The notes below the pieces were generated by a model. The model was not told where the DNA came from and ran no database searches. It saw only the letters and a list, made by a program, of their open reading frames with translations. Below are positions 22,177-30,913 of a DNA stretch of 33,609 nt, piece by piece. Position 1 is the first letter of the stretch. Each line of letters begins with the position of its first letter. Origin of the DNA: Arthrobacter sp. PsM3 (lineage in GTDB: Bacteria; Actinomycetota; Actinomycetes; Actinomycetales; Micrococcaceae); NCBI RefSeq assembly GCF_030433895.1, contig NZ_JARUXE010000043.1, positions 1 through 33,609 of the forward strand, in the 5' to 3' direction. Made by a program: the position numbers and the translations under genes.

Positions 22177-23508
22177 ATGGCTATCAGCACGGCGGCGTCC
22201 GCCCCTCCCCAGACAGCACCTCCCGCCGTCGAGCGCGCACCCCGCGGCGTGGTCATCGCCGGGGTCGTCGCGATTGTGCTGATCGGCCTCAACCTGCGTG
22301 CCGGCATCACCGGCGCCGCCGCGCTCCTGCACGACCTGCAGGAAGTCCTGGGCTACGGGCCGCTGGTCGCCGCCATCATTCCCTCGATCCCCACGCTCTG
22401 CTTCGCCGTGGCCGGAGCCGCAACCTCGTGGCTCACCCGGCGGCTGGGCCTCGAGAAGGCCATCCTGCTCTCCCTCGTGCTGCTGGCGGCCGGGCTGCTG
22501 GTCCGCGGTATCCCGTCGACCGGCATGCTGCTGGCGGGCACCGTCGTCGGGATGTCCGGGCTGGCGATCTGCAACGTGGCGATGCCATCCTTCATCCGCG
22601 TCCACTTCGCGCACCGGACCTCGCTGATGACGGCCCTCTACACCGTGACCATGACCACCGGCGCCACCGTGGTCGCCGTGCTGATCGTCCCGGTGGCGCA
22701 GCAGCTCGGCTCGCCCTCCGCCGGGGTCGGCGCGATCGGCTTCCTCGCGCTCGGCGCCTGCCTCGGGTTCCTGCCGATCGCCCTGCACGCCCACCGCAAC
22801 GCGCCCGCCGTCAAAGCCGGCCGGGTCTCCCCGTGGCCGCTGCTGCGGACCCGCACCGGCGCACTGATTACCCTCGGCTTCACGGTCCAGGCCCTGCTGG
22901 CCTACGCCGTGCTCAGCTGGTTCCCCTACATGCTGGTCACGCTGGGCCTTTCGGCCTCCGAGGGCGGGCTGATGTTCGGCCTGATGCAGCTGGTCTCCGT
23001 CCCGGCGGGCATGGTGCTGGTCGCGATCGGCTCACGCCCCCGGATGCAGCGCACCGCCTTCTATCTGGCCACGGTCACGATGGCCGTGGGGGTCCTGTCC
23101 ATGCTGGTCCTGCCGGTTTCCTGGGCTCCGTTGACCGCGGTGCTGCTCGGCTTCGGACTCGGCATCTTCCCGCTCGTGATGGTGATGATCAGCCGCAGCG
23201 GCCGGACCACCGCCGAAACCACCGCCCTGTCCACGGTCGCGCAGTCCGCGGGCTACCTGCTGGCAACGCTCGGCCCGTTCGGCATGGGGCTGCTGCACAG
23301 CGCCACCGGCGCCTGGACGCTGCCGCTGGTCCTGCTGCTCGCCGTCGCCCTGGGCCAGATCGCCGTCGGGCATCTGCTGACCGGCCGGCCCAAGGTCCCC
23401 CCGCGCAGTGGGCCGCACCAGGGGGAACGGCCCCGTGCGGAACCGCTCCGTGCCGGCACCCCCGTCGCCACGTCCGCCGACACGTCCGCAGGAAAGGGAC
23501 AGTCATGA
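22177..23508 (+). CDS. MFS transporter, CynX/NimT family
   Basis: Membrane protein of 443 residues with about twelve helices. The first helix segment LIGLNLRAGITGAAALLHDL is the signature of the CynX/NimT (cyanate permease-like) branch of the major facilitator superfamily, and SWLTRRLG is the loop 2-3 motif. E. coli members relate to cyanate and 2-nitroimidazole; substrates in actinobacteria are mostly unknown. The hydrophilic C-terminal tail (about 405-443, Pro/Arg/Ala-rich) is long. The stop overlaps the start of the GntR gene by four bases (ATGA), so the regulator and transporter are coupled and the regulator's ligand is probably the transported compound. Confidence 0.9.
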   Translation: MAISTAASAPPQTAPPAVERAPRGVVIAGVVAIVLIGLNLRAGITGAAALLHDLQEVLGYGPLVAAIIPSIPTLCFAVAGAATSWLTRRLGLEKAILLSLVLLAAGLLVRGIPSTGMLLAGTVVGMSGLAICNVAMPSFIRVHFAHRTSLMTALYTVTMTTGATVVAVLIVPVAQQLGSPSAGVGAIGFLALGACLGFLPIALHAHRNAPAVKAGRVSPWPLLRTRTGALITLGFTVQALLAYAVLSWFPYMLVTLGLSASEGGLMFGLMQLVSVPAGMVLVAIGSRPRMQRTAFYLATVTMAVGVLSMLVLPVSWAPLTAVLLGFGLGIFPLVMVMISRSGRTTAETTALSTVAQSAGYLLATLGPFGMGLLHSATGAWTLPLVLLLAVALGQIAVGHLLTGRPKVPPRSGPHQGERPRAEPLRAGTPVATSADTSAGKGQS

Positions 23509-24185
23509 CACTCACCACGTCCCACCGGCCCCCGCTGGTGGAGGAGATCACGGGCAAGCTGCGGGAGCTGATCCATTCGGGCGAATGGCCGCTGCAGCAG
23601 CGGATCCCGGCCGAACCCGAGCTCATGGCTGTCCTCGGCGTCTCACGCGGCACCCTGCGCGAGGCGGTCAAGGCGCTGGCGCACAGCGGCATGCTGGAAG
23701 TCCGCCGCGGGGACGGCACCTACGTCCGCGCCACCAGCGAGATTTCCGGCGCCGCCCAGCGGATGTACCGTGACCACTCGCAGGTCCACATCCTGGAGGT
23801 CCGGGTCGGCCTGGACACCCAGGCGGCCCGGCTCGCCGCCCGCCATGCGAGCGCCGACGACGTCGAGGCGCTGCGCCTGCTGCTGGAGGCGCGCCGCACC
23901 GCCTGGCACTCCGGGGACTACCCCGGCTGGGCCCGGGCGGACTGGGATTTCCACGTCCTGGTGGCGCAGGCGTCGGGCAATCCCCTGCTCCACGAGCTGT
24001 ACAACAGCTTCGGGGCCGTCTTCCACGCCGACCTGCTCCGGCAGCAGCGCCGCGGCGGCTTCGACGGACTCCCGCACGAAGGCCACGACGAACTCGTGGA
24101 CGCCATCGCCGCACACGACGAAACTGCCGCCGTCGAGAGCGTGCACCGCAACCTGAACTCTTGCGCGGAATGGATCCAGCAGTAG
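23505..24185 (+). CDS. GntR-family regulator, FadR subgroup
   Basis: DNA-binding protein of 226 residues. The N-terminal winged helix has PLVEEITGKLRELIHSGEW, IPAEPELMAVLGVSRGTLRE and the wing GMLEVRRGDGTYV (about 9-76). The C-terminal part (about 95-220) is an all-helical FCD domain, with metal or ligand contacts suggested by DWDFHVLVAQASGNP and HDELVDAIAAHD. FadR-type proteins usually repress a neighbouring transport or catabolic gene until an acid ligand binds. ATG at 23505 has GGAAAGGGA upstream and overlaps the MFS stop. The target is probably its own promoter at 22143-22170. Confidence 0.93.
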   Translation: MTLTTSHRPPLVEEITGKLRELIHSGEWPLQQRIPAEPELMAVLGVSRGTLREAVKALAHSGMLEVRRGDGTYVRATSEISGAAQRMYRDHSQVHILEVRVGLDTQAARLAARHASADDVEALRLLLEARRTAWHSGDYPGWARADWDFHVLVAQASGNPLLHELYNSFGAVFHADLLRQQRRGGFDGLPHEGHDELVDAIAAHDETAAVESVHRNLNSCAEWIQQ

Positions 24186-24200
24186 GTCCTCCCGGCCCAA

Positions 24201-24254
24201 CAGCAAAGGCCTCCGCCCCGGAATCTCGTTCCGGCGCGGAGGCCTTCGTTGCTG
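24201..24254. terminator. Bidirectional terminator between convergent genes
   Basis: AAGGCCTCCGCCCCGGAA (24206-24223) pairs with TTCCGGCGCGGAGGCCTT (24229-24246) with one mismatch and a 5-base loop. It is extended by CAGCAA/TTGCTG outside. The hairpin lies 15 bases after the gntR stop and 9 bases from the stop of the opposing gene, so it should serve both. Confidence 0.85.
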
Positions 24255-24263
24255 GGGCCGCAG

Positions 24264-24800
24264 TTAGCGCGCGAGACCCGCGAACACGTTCTTGGGACGC
24301 TGCATTTCGCCGTGCTTGGCACCGAGGACAATCACCGTGCCGGAGAGGACGGGGATGGCCCACTGCAGGATCTTCAGCTGCTGCTGTGCGGAGCGGAGTT
24401 CCTCGGACGCGCCGGGCTTGGGCTCGGTGGCACCCTTGGCGCCCTCGCCGGCCAGCTTGTCCACCTTGGCGCCCTGGAGCCCGGCGTACAGGCTGACACC
24501 CGCACCGGCCAGGGTCACGATGGACTTGATGACGCTGAGGCGCATGACGCCGTCCTGCTTGGCCATCCGCCCCTTGTTCTCCCACATGATCGCGAGGCCG
24601 GAGAGGAAGTGCGCGCCGAAGGCCGCCGTCTGGACCGGGGCCCACTTCTTCCAGCCCAGGCTGGACAGCCGGGTGCGTTCGGCCGGGTCCTTGGCCTCCG
24701 CCGTCGCGCCGTTCAGCCCGATGGCGCCCATCAGCGAGCCGCCGAACCAGGCGCCCGCCGTCAGGTCGTGGATGGATCGGGCAACAAGATTACCTGCCAT
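24264..24800 (-). CDS. Uncharacterised membrane protein
   Basis: Unrecognised protein of 178 residues with about four hydrophobic segments (near 16-32, 57-75, 88-105 and 147-165) and a charged Lys/Glu/Ala-rich loop before the last. The start MAGNLVARSIHDLTAG has AGGAAG 6 bases upstream. A longer frame to 24845 lacks a site. It shares a short region with the divergent DUF1206 gene and is convergent with gntR. No catalytic motif is seen; a role in envelope stress or transport would be a guess. Confidence 0.75.
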   Translation of the reverse strand: MAGNLVARSIHDLTAGAWFGGSLMGAIGLNGATAEAKDPAERTRLSSLGWKKWAPVQTAAFGAHFLSGLAIMWENKGRMAKQDGVMRLSVIKSIVTLAGAGVSLYAGLQGAKVDKLAGEGAKGATEPKPGASEELRSAQQQLKILQWAIPVLSGTVIVLGAKHGEMQRPKNVFAGLAR

Positions 24801-24921
24801 GAAGAGCTTCCTATCGTCTGTGTTCGAATCCGGAACTGCCGCCACCCTCGAAGGACCGCGACTCGGTTATGGTAAGCACACTTATGAAAAAGTTGATAGT
24901 CCAGCGGTGCACTCCCCTGCG

Positions 24922-24927
24922 TAGACT
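24922..24927 (+). promoter_or_regulatory. -10 box of a probable leaderless promoter
   Basis: TAGACT fits TANNNT and ends 7 bases before the ATG at 24935. That ATG lacks a Shine-Dalgarno, so the message is probably leaderless. TTGATA at 24893-24898 is too far (23 bases) for a standard -35. Confidence 0.45.
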
Positions 24928-24934
24928 CGGCGGC

Positions 24935-25813
24935 ATGGAATCATCCGGGGCAGACGGCCGCTCCCCCGCTGCCGGGGCGACCAGCGGCGGGACCCTCAGC
25001 GAGGCTGCCGGCCACGCAGCCGACGCGACCGAGGCGGCGTCGAACAGCGCGGCGCTCGACGTCGTCGCCCGGTCCGGTTTTGCCGTGATGGCGCTGCTGC
25101 ACATCGTGATCGGCGCGATTGCCGTGGCACTGGCACTGGGGGCCCCGGGACAGGCCGAGCCCACCGGGGCGATCGAACAGCTCGCGGCCAACCCGTGGGG
25201 CCCGGCGGTTATGTGGGCCGGTTTTATCGCGTGCGCCGGGCTCTCCCTGTGGCAGCTGAGCGAGGCCACCCTGCGGGCCAGGCACCTCCCGCGGCGGCAG
25301 CGGCTCGCCAAGCTCGTGTCCTCCGGCTTCCTCAGCATCGCCTACGGCAGCGTGGGACTGAGCTTCGCCGGCTTCGCCCTCGGCAACCCGGGCGATTCCG
25401 GCGACTCGACGCGGGACTTCAGCACCGCCGTCGTGCGCAGCCCGTTCGGGGTTCCGGCGCTGATCGGACTGGGCGTGACGGTCGTCGGGATCGGCGTGTA
25501 CTTCATCGTCAAGGGCGCGGGGAAGAAGTTCAAGGAGGAGCTGGCCCATTTTGAGGGGACCCACCGGGGCCGGCTGGTCAGCGGCCTCGGCGTCGCCGGA
25601 CACATCGCCAAGGGTGCGGCGCTGATCCTGACCGGGCTGCTGTTTGTCATCGCCGCAGCCACCAACGACCCCGGCTCGTCCACGGGACTCGACGGCAGCC
25701 TCAAGGCCCTGCAGGACCATCCGTTCGGTCCGGCCCTGCTCGCGGCGATCGGCGCGGGCTTCATCGCCTACGGGGCGTTCGCACTGCTCCGGGCACGCTT
25801 CGGACGGATGTAG
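24935..25813 (+). CDS. DUF1206 membrane protein
   Basis: Protein of 292 residues with six membrane segments arranged as three similar two-helix repeats. Each begins with an ARSGF-, SSGFL- or GVAGH-type helix containing Gly and a small polar residue and ends with a second helix (for example VMWAGFIACAGLSLWQL, LIGLGVTVVGIGVYFIVKG and LLAAIGAGFIAYGAFALLRARF). This is the layout of DUF1206, common in actinobacteria and without known function. The start at 24935 is preferred over a longer frame from 24869 because the -10-like TAGACT lies 7 bases upstream. Confidence 0.85.
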   Translation: MESSGADGRSPAAGATSGGTLSEAAGHAADATEAASNSAALDVVARSGFAVMALLHIVIGAIAVALALGAPGQAEPTGAIEQLAANPWGPAVMWAGFIACAGLSLWQLSEATLRARHLPRRQRLAKLVSSGFLSIAYGSVGLSFAGFALGNPGDSGDSTRDFSTAVVRSPFGVPALIGLGVTVVGIGVYFIVKGAGKKFKEELAHFEGTHRGRLVSGLGVAGHIAKGAALILTGLLFVIAAATNDPGSSTGLDGSLKALQDHPFGPALLAAIGAGFIAYGAFALLRARFGRM

Positions 25814-25961
25814 CGCCGGCTGCAGCGCTGGCTTTAGCGCCGGCCGCGGCCCCCGGGGACGCCGCCGGACGCCGTCCCTGTTCCCGGCCGGGCTTTGGGG
25901 ATATCGTTTGAGCTAGGCTCCGTTCACGCCCCTCAGCAGGTCCGGTTCTCCGAGGTGAGCC

Positions 25962-26543
25962 ATGAGTTACGTTCCCGTCAGCAGACGCACCCTCCGGCGG
26001 CACCGTGAATCCGAGCGATCCACCCGGCGCCTCGTCTTCGTGCTGTCTGCAGCGGCCGCCGTGGCGTGGCTGCTTTCCGTCACGTTGTCCACCGCGGTCC
26101 ACGTCGACAGCTATGCCCACAACCTGGCCGTCGTGGTTCACGTCCTGTGCATGGTGGTGGCCTTTGGCGCCATCATCCTGCTGGACTGGCACGGCTTCCT
26201 ATGGCTTATCGGCAGGCGCAAACTGTCCGAGACCATCCGCCTCGACGGGGCGGCCACACCCCTGATCTGGGGCGGCCTCACCGGCATGCTCGCCACCGGC
26301 GTGTTCCTGAACCCGCACCTGACCAACCCGATGACGGACGTCAAGCTGGCCGCCGTCCTGGTCCTGAGCCTGAACGGCATCATGCTGATCCCGCTCATGC
26401 GGCGGCTGGCCCGCCTGCCCGACGATGCCTCGTTCAAAGGCCTGACCGTCGGGCAGCGGACGCATCTGCTCGTGTGCCTGGTCATCTCGCAGGCCTGCTG
26501 GTGGACCGCGATCGTCATCGGGTTCGTCAATGCCGTGTTCTGA
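25962..26543 (+). CDS. Uncharacterised five-helix membrane protein
   Basis: Protein of 193 residues. A basic N-terminus (RRTLRRHRESERSTRR) is followed by about five hydrophobic segments, near 24-45, 54-77, 98-115, 128-145 and 168-190. Several His residues lie near membrane borders (VHVDSYAH, VVVHVLC, LDWHGF), which could suggest haem or metal contact, but no family is recognised. The start at 25962 follows GAGGTGAG. It is preceded by a 148-base gap with TAGGCT (25915-25920) as a candidate -10. Confidence 0.75.
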   Translation: MSYVPVSRRTLRRHRESERSTRRLVFVLSAAAAVAWLLSVTLSTAVHVDSYAHNLAVVVHVLCMVVAFGAIILLDWHGFLWLIGRRKLSETIRLDGAATPLIWGGLTGMLATGVFLNPHLTNPMTDVKLAAVLVLSLNGIMLIPLMRRLARLPDDASFKGLTVGQRTHLLVCLVISQACWWTAIVIGFVNAVF

Positions 26544-26634
26544 GCCGCGCCCTGGCGGCGGACGGCGCGGCGCAGGCGACGGCGGCGCGCCGCACGGACG
26601 ACGGCGGCGCCCCGAGGGGCCCGGCCGCCCCCGC

Positions 26635-27624
26635 TCAGCGCAGCGGGACCACGTCGCCTTCCTGGTACAGCAGGGACCGGACCTCGGACTCGGCCGAGTC
26701 CGGCCGCTTCGGGTCAATGGTTTCCCCCGCGGCGAAGTGGTCCAGGACCCGCGGATCCACATAGCTCTTCCGGGCGATCGACGGCGTGTTCCCCAGGACC
26801 GCGGACGCGTCCACCATGGCGCGGCTCACCGCGCGTTTGCGGGCTGAAACCTTGGGCTGCGGGCCGCTCCGCGCCAGGCTCGCGGCGGCGGCGACCGTCC
26901 CGCGCAGCGTGCGGAAGTCTTTGGCGGTGAAGTCCTGGCCGGTTCGCTCCTTGACGTACTGGTTGATGTCCTGGCTGGACACCGGGTGCCAGCTCCGGCC
27001 CTCCTTGTACGCCAGCAGGCGGGCGTTGCCGCCGCGGCGCTTGAGCTGGCGCACGACGGCGGCGAGGTCGGCGTCGTCGATCCTTGACTCCCAGGTCTTG
27101 CCGCTCTTGGCCGGGAAGCTGAGCCGGATCTCGTCGTTTCGGACCCGCACGTGGGCGCAGAGCAGGGTGGCGAGGCCGTGGCTGCCGTTTTCGTTGGTGT
27201 AGCGCTCGGAGCCGACCCGCAGCGAGCCGCTGTCCAGCATCCTGAAGGCGGCGGCCAGCACCCGGTCGCGGGTGAGGCCCTCGGAGCGCAGGTCCATGGT
27301 GACCCGCCGGCGCGCGGCCGGCAGGGTTTCCGCCAGCTGGAGCGAGCGGTCGAACTTGAGCCGGTCCTTCCGCTCCCGCCAGCTCGGATGGTAGATGTAC
27401 TGGCGCCGGCCGACCGCGTCGAGCCCGGTGGCCTGGATGTGCCCGTTGTCGTACGGCGCGATCCAGACGTCCGTCCAGGCCGGCGGGATGCCGATGCTTT
27501 CCAGCCGCTTGCGCACCGGCCCGGGCGCCAGGTTGGAGCCGTCCAGGTCCTTATAGCTGAAGCCGGTCCCGGCCGCGACCCGGCGGTAGCCCCGGCCGGA
27601 CGCGTTGCTGCGACGGAGCCTCAT
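26635..27624 (-). CDS. DNA topoisomerase IB (poxvirus/bacterial type)
   Basis: Cytosolic enzyme of 329 residues that relaxes supercoiled DNA by forming a 3'-phosphotyrosine link. Seen are RVGSERYT (Arg136), the hairpin Lys region FPAKSGK (173-176), KDFRTLRGT (Arg238) and the catalytic Tyr288 in TPSIARKSYVDP. The His usual in eukaryotic enzymes is Asn279 here, as in many bacterial forms. Length is normal for this small bacterial group. AGGGA precedes the ATG. It stands alone on the minus strand, convergent with the five-helix protein. Confidence 0.95.
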   Translation of the reverse strand: MRLRRSNASGRGYRRVAAGTGFSYKDLDGSNLAPGPVRKRLESIGIPPAWTDVWIAPYDNGHIQATGLDAVGRRQYIYHPSWRERKDRLKFDRSLQLAETLPAARRRVTMDLRSEGLTRDRVLAAAFRMLDSGSLRVGSERYTNENGSHGLATLLCAHVRVRNDEIRLSFPAKSGKTWESRIDDADLAAVVRQLKRRGGNARLLAYKEGRSWHPVSSQDINQYVKERTGQDFTAKDFRTLRGTVAAAASLARSGPQPKVSARKRAVSRAMVDASAVLGNTPSIARKSYVDPRVLDHFAAGETIDPKRPDSAESEVRSLLYQEGDVVPLR

Positions 27625-27705
27625 CGGCGGGTCCCTGGCATCTGATGCTCATCCATGACGGTAAGCCTACTGACTAAAGCCCCGTTTTACCCTCCCGCCC
27701 CCAAA

Positions 27706-27768
27706 CAACGCGGGGTCACTTACGGCCCATAATCCCTTCCGGAATGGGCGCGAAGTGACCCCGCGTTG
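27706..27768. repeat. Dispersed palindrome, copy 3
   Basis: The arms at 27706-27730 and 27744-27768 share CAACGCGGGGTCACTT and GCCCAT but differ in the middle (left TACGG, right the complement of TCGCG), so the stem has an internal bulge. The left arm is like copy 4 and the right like copy 2. It lies 25 bases past the fpr2 stop on the minus strand. Confidence 0.88.
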
Positions 27769-27793
27769 CTGGTGGGTGCGGTGGGTGCGGGGG

Positions 27794-29254
27794 TCAGACC
27801 TCCGCGGCTACTCCGTCGCGGGAAATCTGAACCATGGCCTCGCGCGGGACCACCTTGATGCGCTCGCGCCGGATGCCGTCCGCACCGGCGTCGGCGCTTG
27901 CCTTCTCGCCGAGGGACCGCTCGTGCGCGTCCAGCGCCAGCCAGCCTTCCCAGCTCGTGTACTGCACCCCGCGGTTTTCCAGCAGTTCGACGATCGTCTC
28001 CTGGGCGGGTGCCGCGGCGAGCGGCAGGTTTTCGCGGTCCTCCAGCAGGTAGGTCACGGTTTCCAGGGCGTCGCCCTTGGTGTGGCCGATCAGCCCGACG
28101 GGTCCGCGCTTGATCCAGCCGGTGGCGTAGATGCCCGGCACGTGGGTGCCGGCGGCGTCCAGGACGCGGCCGCCGTCGTTCGGCACCACTCCCCTGCTGT
28201 GGTCGAACTCGACCTCGGGCAGCGAGGAACCGAAGTAGCCGATGGCGCGGTACACGGCCTGGACCGGGTAGTCGACGAACTCGCCGGTGCCGCGGGCGTT
28301 GCCCGTGCCGTCCAGCTCGGTGCGCTCGAACTTGATGCCGGCGACGCGGCCGGGGGTCGCGGCGTCGTCGTAGACCTCCACCGGGCTGTGCAGGAAGTGC
28401 AGGTGCAGCCGGCGGGAGGCCGTGAGCTCGGAGAGGTCCTCGGGCTGCTCGGCGATCCAGTTGGTGAGGGTGCCCACCATGGTCTTGGTCTGGTTGTTGC
28501 TCTGGATCTGGCGGTCGGATTCGGCGTCGAACTCGAAGTCCTCGGCGTAGAGGATGATGTCGACGTCCTTGGAGTGGGACAGTTCGCGCAGCTCCAGCGG
28601 GGTGAACTTGACCTGGGCGGGGCCGCGGCGGCCGAAGACGTGCACGTCCGTGACCGGAGAGTCCTTGAGGCCGGCGTAGACGTTGTCCGGGATTTCCGAG
28701 ACGAGGAGGTCATCGGCGTGCTTGGAGAGCATCCGGGCGACGTCCAGGGCCACATTGCCATTGCCGATCACGGCGACTTCCCGGGCGTCCAGGGGCCATT
28801 CGCGGGAGACGTCCGGGTGGCCGTCGTACCAGGAGACGAAGTCGGCGCCGCCGTAGGAGCCGCCGAGTTCGATGCCGGGGATGTTCAGGTCCGCGTCCTT
28901 GATGGCGCCGGTGGCGAAGATGACGGCGTCGTAGTGGGTGCGGAGGTCCTCGAGGGAGAGATCCGTGCCGTAGTCAACGTTGCCGAAGAAGCGGATGTCG
29001 CCGCGGTCCAGGACCTTGTGCAGGGCGTTGACGATGCCCTTGATCCGCGGGTGGTCCGGGGCGACGCCGTAGCGGATGAGTCCGTAGGGCGCCGGGTAGC
29101 GGTCGAAGAGGTCGATGCTCACCGTGAGCTCGCCGCTCTTGACTGCCTCGCTCTTGGTCAGGATGTCCGCGGCGTACACCCCGGCGGGTCCGGAGCCGAC
29201 GACGGCGATGCGCAGCGGGCGGGCGGCAGTTCCTACAGGGGTGTTTGTTGACAC
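27794..29254 (-). CDS. fpr: Ferredoxin-NADP+ reductase, paralogue 2 (sulfur-cluster copy)
   Basis: Flavoprotein of 486 residues and close paralogue of the protein at 375-1811, about three quarters identical by eye. It has FAD-binding GSGPAG near residue 20, PYGLIRYGVAPDHP, GNGNVALDVARM and ATGWIKRGPVGLIGH. It differs mainly in the N-terminal tail and near the middle loop. GTG start with AAGGA 8 bases upstream. It lies 34 bases downstream of the sirohaem synthase gene, so the likely job is supplying electrons through ferredoxin to a sirohaem-dependent sulfite or nitrite reductase. Palindrome copy 3 follows the stop. Confidence 0.95.
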   Translation of the reverse strand: MSTNTPVGTAARPLRIAVVGSGPAGVYAADILTKSEAVKSGELTVSIDLFDRYPAPYGLIRYGVAPDHPRIKGIVNALHKVLDRGDIRFFGNVDYGTDLSLEDLRTHYDAVIFATGAIKDADLNIPGIELGGSYGGADFVSWYDGHPDVSREWPLDAREVAVIGNGNVALDVARMLSKHADDLLVSEIPDNVYAGLKDSPVTDVHVFGRRGPAQVKFTPLELRELSHSKDVDIILYAEDFEFDAESDRQIQSNNQTKTMVGTLTNWIAEQPEDLSELTASRRLHLHFLHSPVEVYDDAATPGRVAGIKFERTELDGTGNARGTGEFVDYPVQAVYRAIGYFGSSLPEVEFDHSRGVVPNDGGRVLDAAGTHVPGIYATGWIKRGPVGLIGHTKGDALETVTYLLEDRENLPLAAAPAQETIVELLENRGVQYTSWEGWLALDAHERSLGEKASADAGADGIRRERIKVVPREAMVQISRDGVAAEV

Positions 29255-29288
29255 GGCTGTGTTCCTTTTTCTGTCACGGGTCTTCGGG

Positions 29289-30590
29289 CTACTTGGTCAG
29301 TACGCGGGTCTGGGCGGTACGGGCGGTGCGCGGTGCGTTCGGGGAGGTGGTGCTGTAGTCCGCGGTCTTGAAGTGCGACGGCGCGAACGGGCTGACGCGG
29401 ACCACGTCACCGATCACGATCACGGCGGGGTTCGCGACGCCTGCGGCCTCCGCCTGGTCCGCGATGGTCCCGAGCGTTCCGATGGTCACCCGCTGGTTCG
29501 GCAAATAACCATTCTCTACGATGCCAACCGGCGTCCCCGCTGGCAAACCGGCGCGTCCCAGGGCAGCCGCGGAGTCGCGCAACTGGCCCACCCCCATGAG
29601 CAGGATCACGGTGTGGTCGGCCCGGGCCGGGACTTCGGAGAGTTCCTCGTGGCCGGTGACCACGCTGAAGCCCTTGGCCAGCCCGCGGTGCGTGACCGGG
29701 ATGCCGGCGGCGGCCGGGACCGAGATGGCCGAGGTGACTCCTGAAACCACTTCAACCTCGACGCCGTGCTGGCGGCAGAATTCGGCTTCCTCGCCGCCGC
29801 GGCCCAGGACGTACGGGTCGCCGCCCTTGAGCCGGACCACCCGGTGTCCCTGCAGGGCCTCGTCGAGGAGGATGCGGTTGATCTCGGCCTGCGGGACGGG
29901 GTGGTGGCCGGGGGTCTTGCCGACCTCGATCACGCGGACGTCGGGGGCCAGTTCGCTGAGGAGTTCGCGCGGGCCGAGGCGGTCGGCGACGACGACGTCG
30001 GCCTGGCCCAGCAGCCGCCGGCCGCGGACCGTGATGAGGCCGGTGTCGCCGGGTCCGCCGCCGACGAGCGCCACGGAACCGGCGGTTGTGGTTGCACCTG
30101 CGCCGGAAACACGGTGCCGGCGCAGCGGCAGGTCCCCGGTTTCCAGGGCGGTGGCGACGGCATCGCGCAGGGCCATGGCGCGGCGCGGGTCTCCCCCGGC
30201 GTTCACGGCAATCTTGACGTCGTCGACGACGGCGACGGCGGGCGTCCACGCGGCGGAGGCCTCGTGGTCGGAGGCGTTGACGCACCAGATGCGCTGCGCC
30301 TCGGCGTCGGCGGCCACCTGCGCGTCAACGGCGGGGCTGCCGGTGGCGGTCTGGACGAACCAGACGCCGTCGACGTCGGCCGGGCGGTAGGTGCGCGGCT
30401 CCCAGGTGAGGAGGCCGGCGTCGGCAAGGTCGTTCAGGGCCGGGCAGGCGAGGGGCGCGACGACGGTGACCTGGGCCCCGGCGTCGAGCAGTCCCTTGGC
30501 GCGGCGTGCGGCGACCGGGCCGCCGCCGACGACCAGCACGGGGCGGCCAAGGAGGCGGAGCGCCGTGGGGTAAATGTCCTGAATTGCCAT
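29289..30590 (-). CDS. cysG: CysG-like sirohaem synthase (precorrin-2 dehydrogenase + uroporphyrinogen-III methyltransferase)
   Basis: Fusion protein of 433 residues. The N-terminal part (about 1-150) is a SirC-type NAD-binding domain, with GGGPVAARRA at 22-31 and VNASDH with the conserved Asp108. The C-terminal part (about 172-405) is an S-adenosylmethionine uroporphyrinogen-III methyltransferase, with GGGPGD (177-182), VRLKGGDPYVLGRGGEE and PVTHRG. Together they convert uroporphyrinogen III to sirohydrochlorin; iron insertion may need this N-terminal domain or a separate chelatase. ATG at 30590 begins the usual MAIQDIYP. TATCGT ends about 6 bases upstream, so the transcript may be leaderless. 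First gene of an operon with fpr2. Confidence 0.93.
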   Translation of the reverse strand: MAIQDIYPTALRLLGRPVLVVGGGPVAARRAKGLLDAGAQVTVVAPLACPALNDLADAGLLTWEPRTYRPADVDGVWFVQTATGSPAVDAQVAADAEAQRIWCVNASDHEASAAWTPAVAVVDDVKIAVNAGGDPRRAMALRDAVATALETGDLPLRRHRVSGAGATTTAGSVALVGGGPGDTGLITVRGRRLLGQADVVVADRLGPRELLSELAPDVRVIEVGKTPGHHPVPQAEINRILLDEALQGHRVVRLKGGDPYVLGRGGEEAEFCRQHGVEVEVVSGVTSAISVPAAAGIPVTHRGLAKGFSVVTGHEELSEVPARADHTVILLMGVGQLRDSAAALGRAGLPAGTPVGIVENGYLPNQRVTIGTLGTIADQAEAAGVANPAVIVIGDVVRVSPFAPSHFKTADYSTTSPNAPRTARTAQTRVLTK

Positions 30591-30913
30591 GCATCGACGA
30601 TAGGGCGGCATCATACGGTGAAACAACGGTGCGGAAACACCCGTTCACGCAGGGTAACGCCGCGTCACATAGTTGTGGCGGGCTGCCGGGTGGTCTGGCG
30701 GGTGGTCTGCGGCTGTGCGGTGCCCGTGGCCAGACTGCGGGGCAAGTTGCGGGCGGTCCGGGGGCACTTTCACGGCCGCAGCAGCCACTTCGAGCTCAAA
30801 CAGCGGCGTGTCCGCGCCAAACTGCCCCCGCTCCGCAGGCGGCCCGAAGGCGCGGCGCCGCAGGCGGCCCGACGGTGACGCGCAAGCAGCAAGCAGCGGC
30901 CCGGCTCCTGGGC
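30591..30913. other. Gene-free region upstream of cysG
   Basis: This 323-base stretch lies between cysG and the next minus-strand gene. It contains a 15-base direct repeat, CCGCAGGCGGCCCGA, at 30833-30847 and 30858-30872, and GCCGGGTGGTCTGGCGGGTG-type iterations near 30687-30711. On the minus strand TATGAT (30615-30610) and TATCGT (30602-30597) are candidate -10 boxes for cysG. No coding frame with codon bias is seen. Confidence 0.5.

Noticed and set aside
22074..23504. In-frame upstream extension of the GntR gene across the MFS gene
   Set aside because: The extra sequence is an out-of-frame reading of the MFS transporter, rich in Arg/Pro/Ala; the GntR domain starts at 23505 with its own ribosome site.
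27755..29251. Long plus-strand open frame opposite fpr2
   Set aside because: Same artefact as opposite fpr1; the similarity between the two antisense frames only reflects that the sense genes are paralogues.
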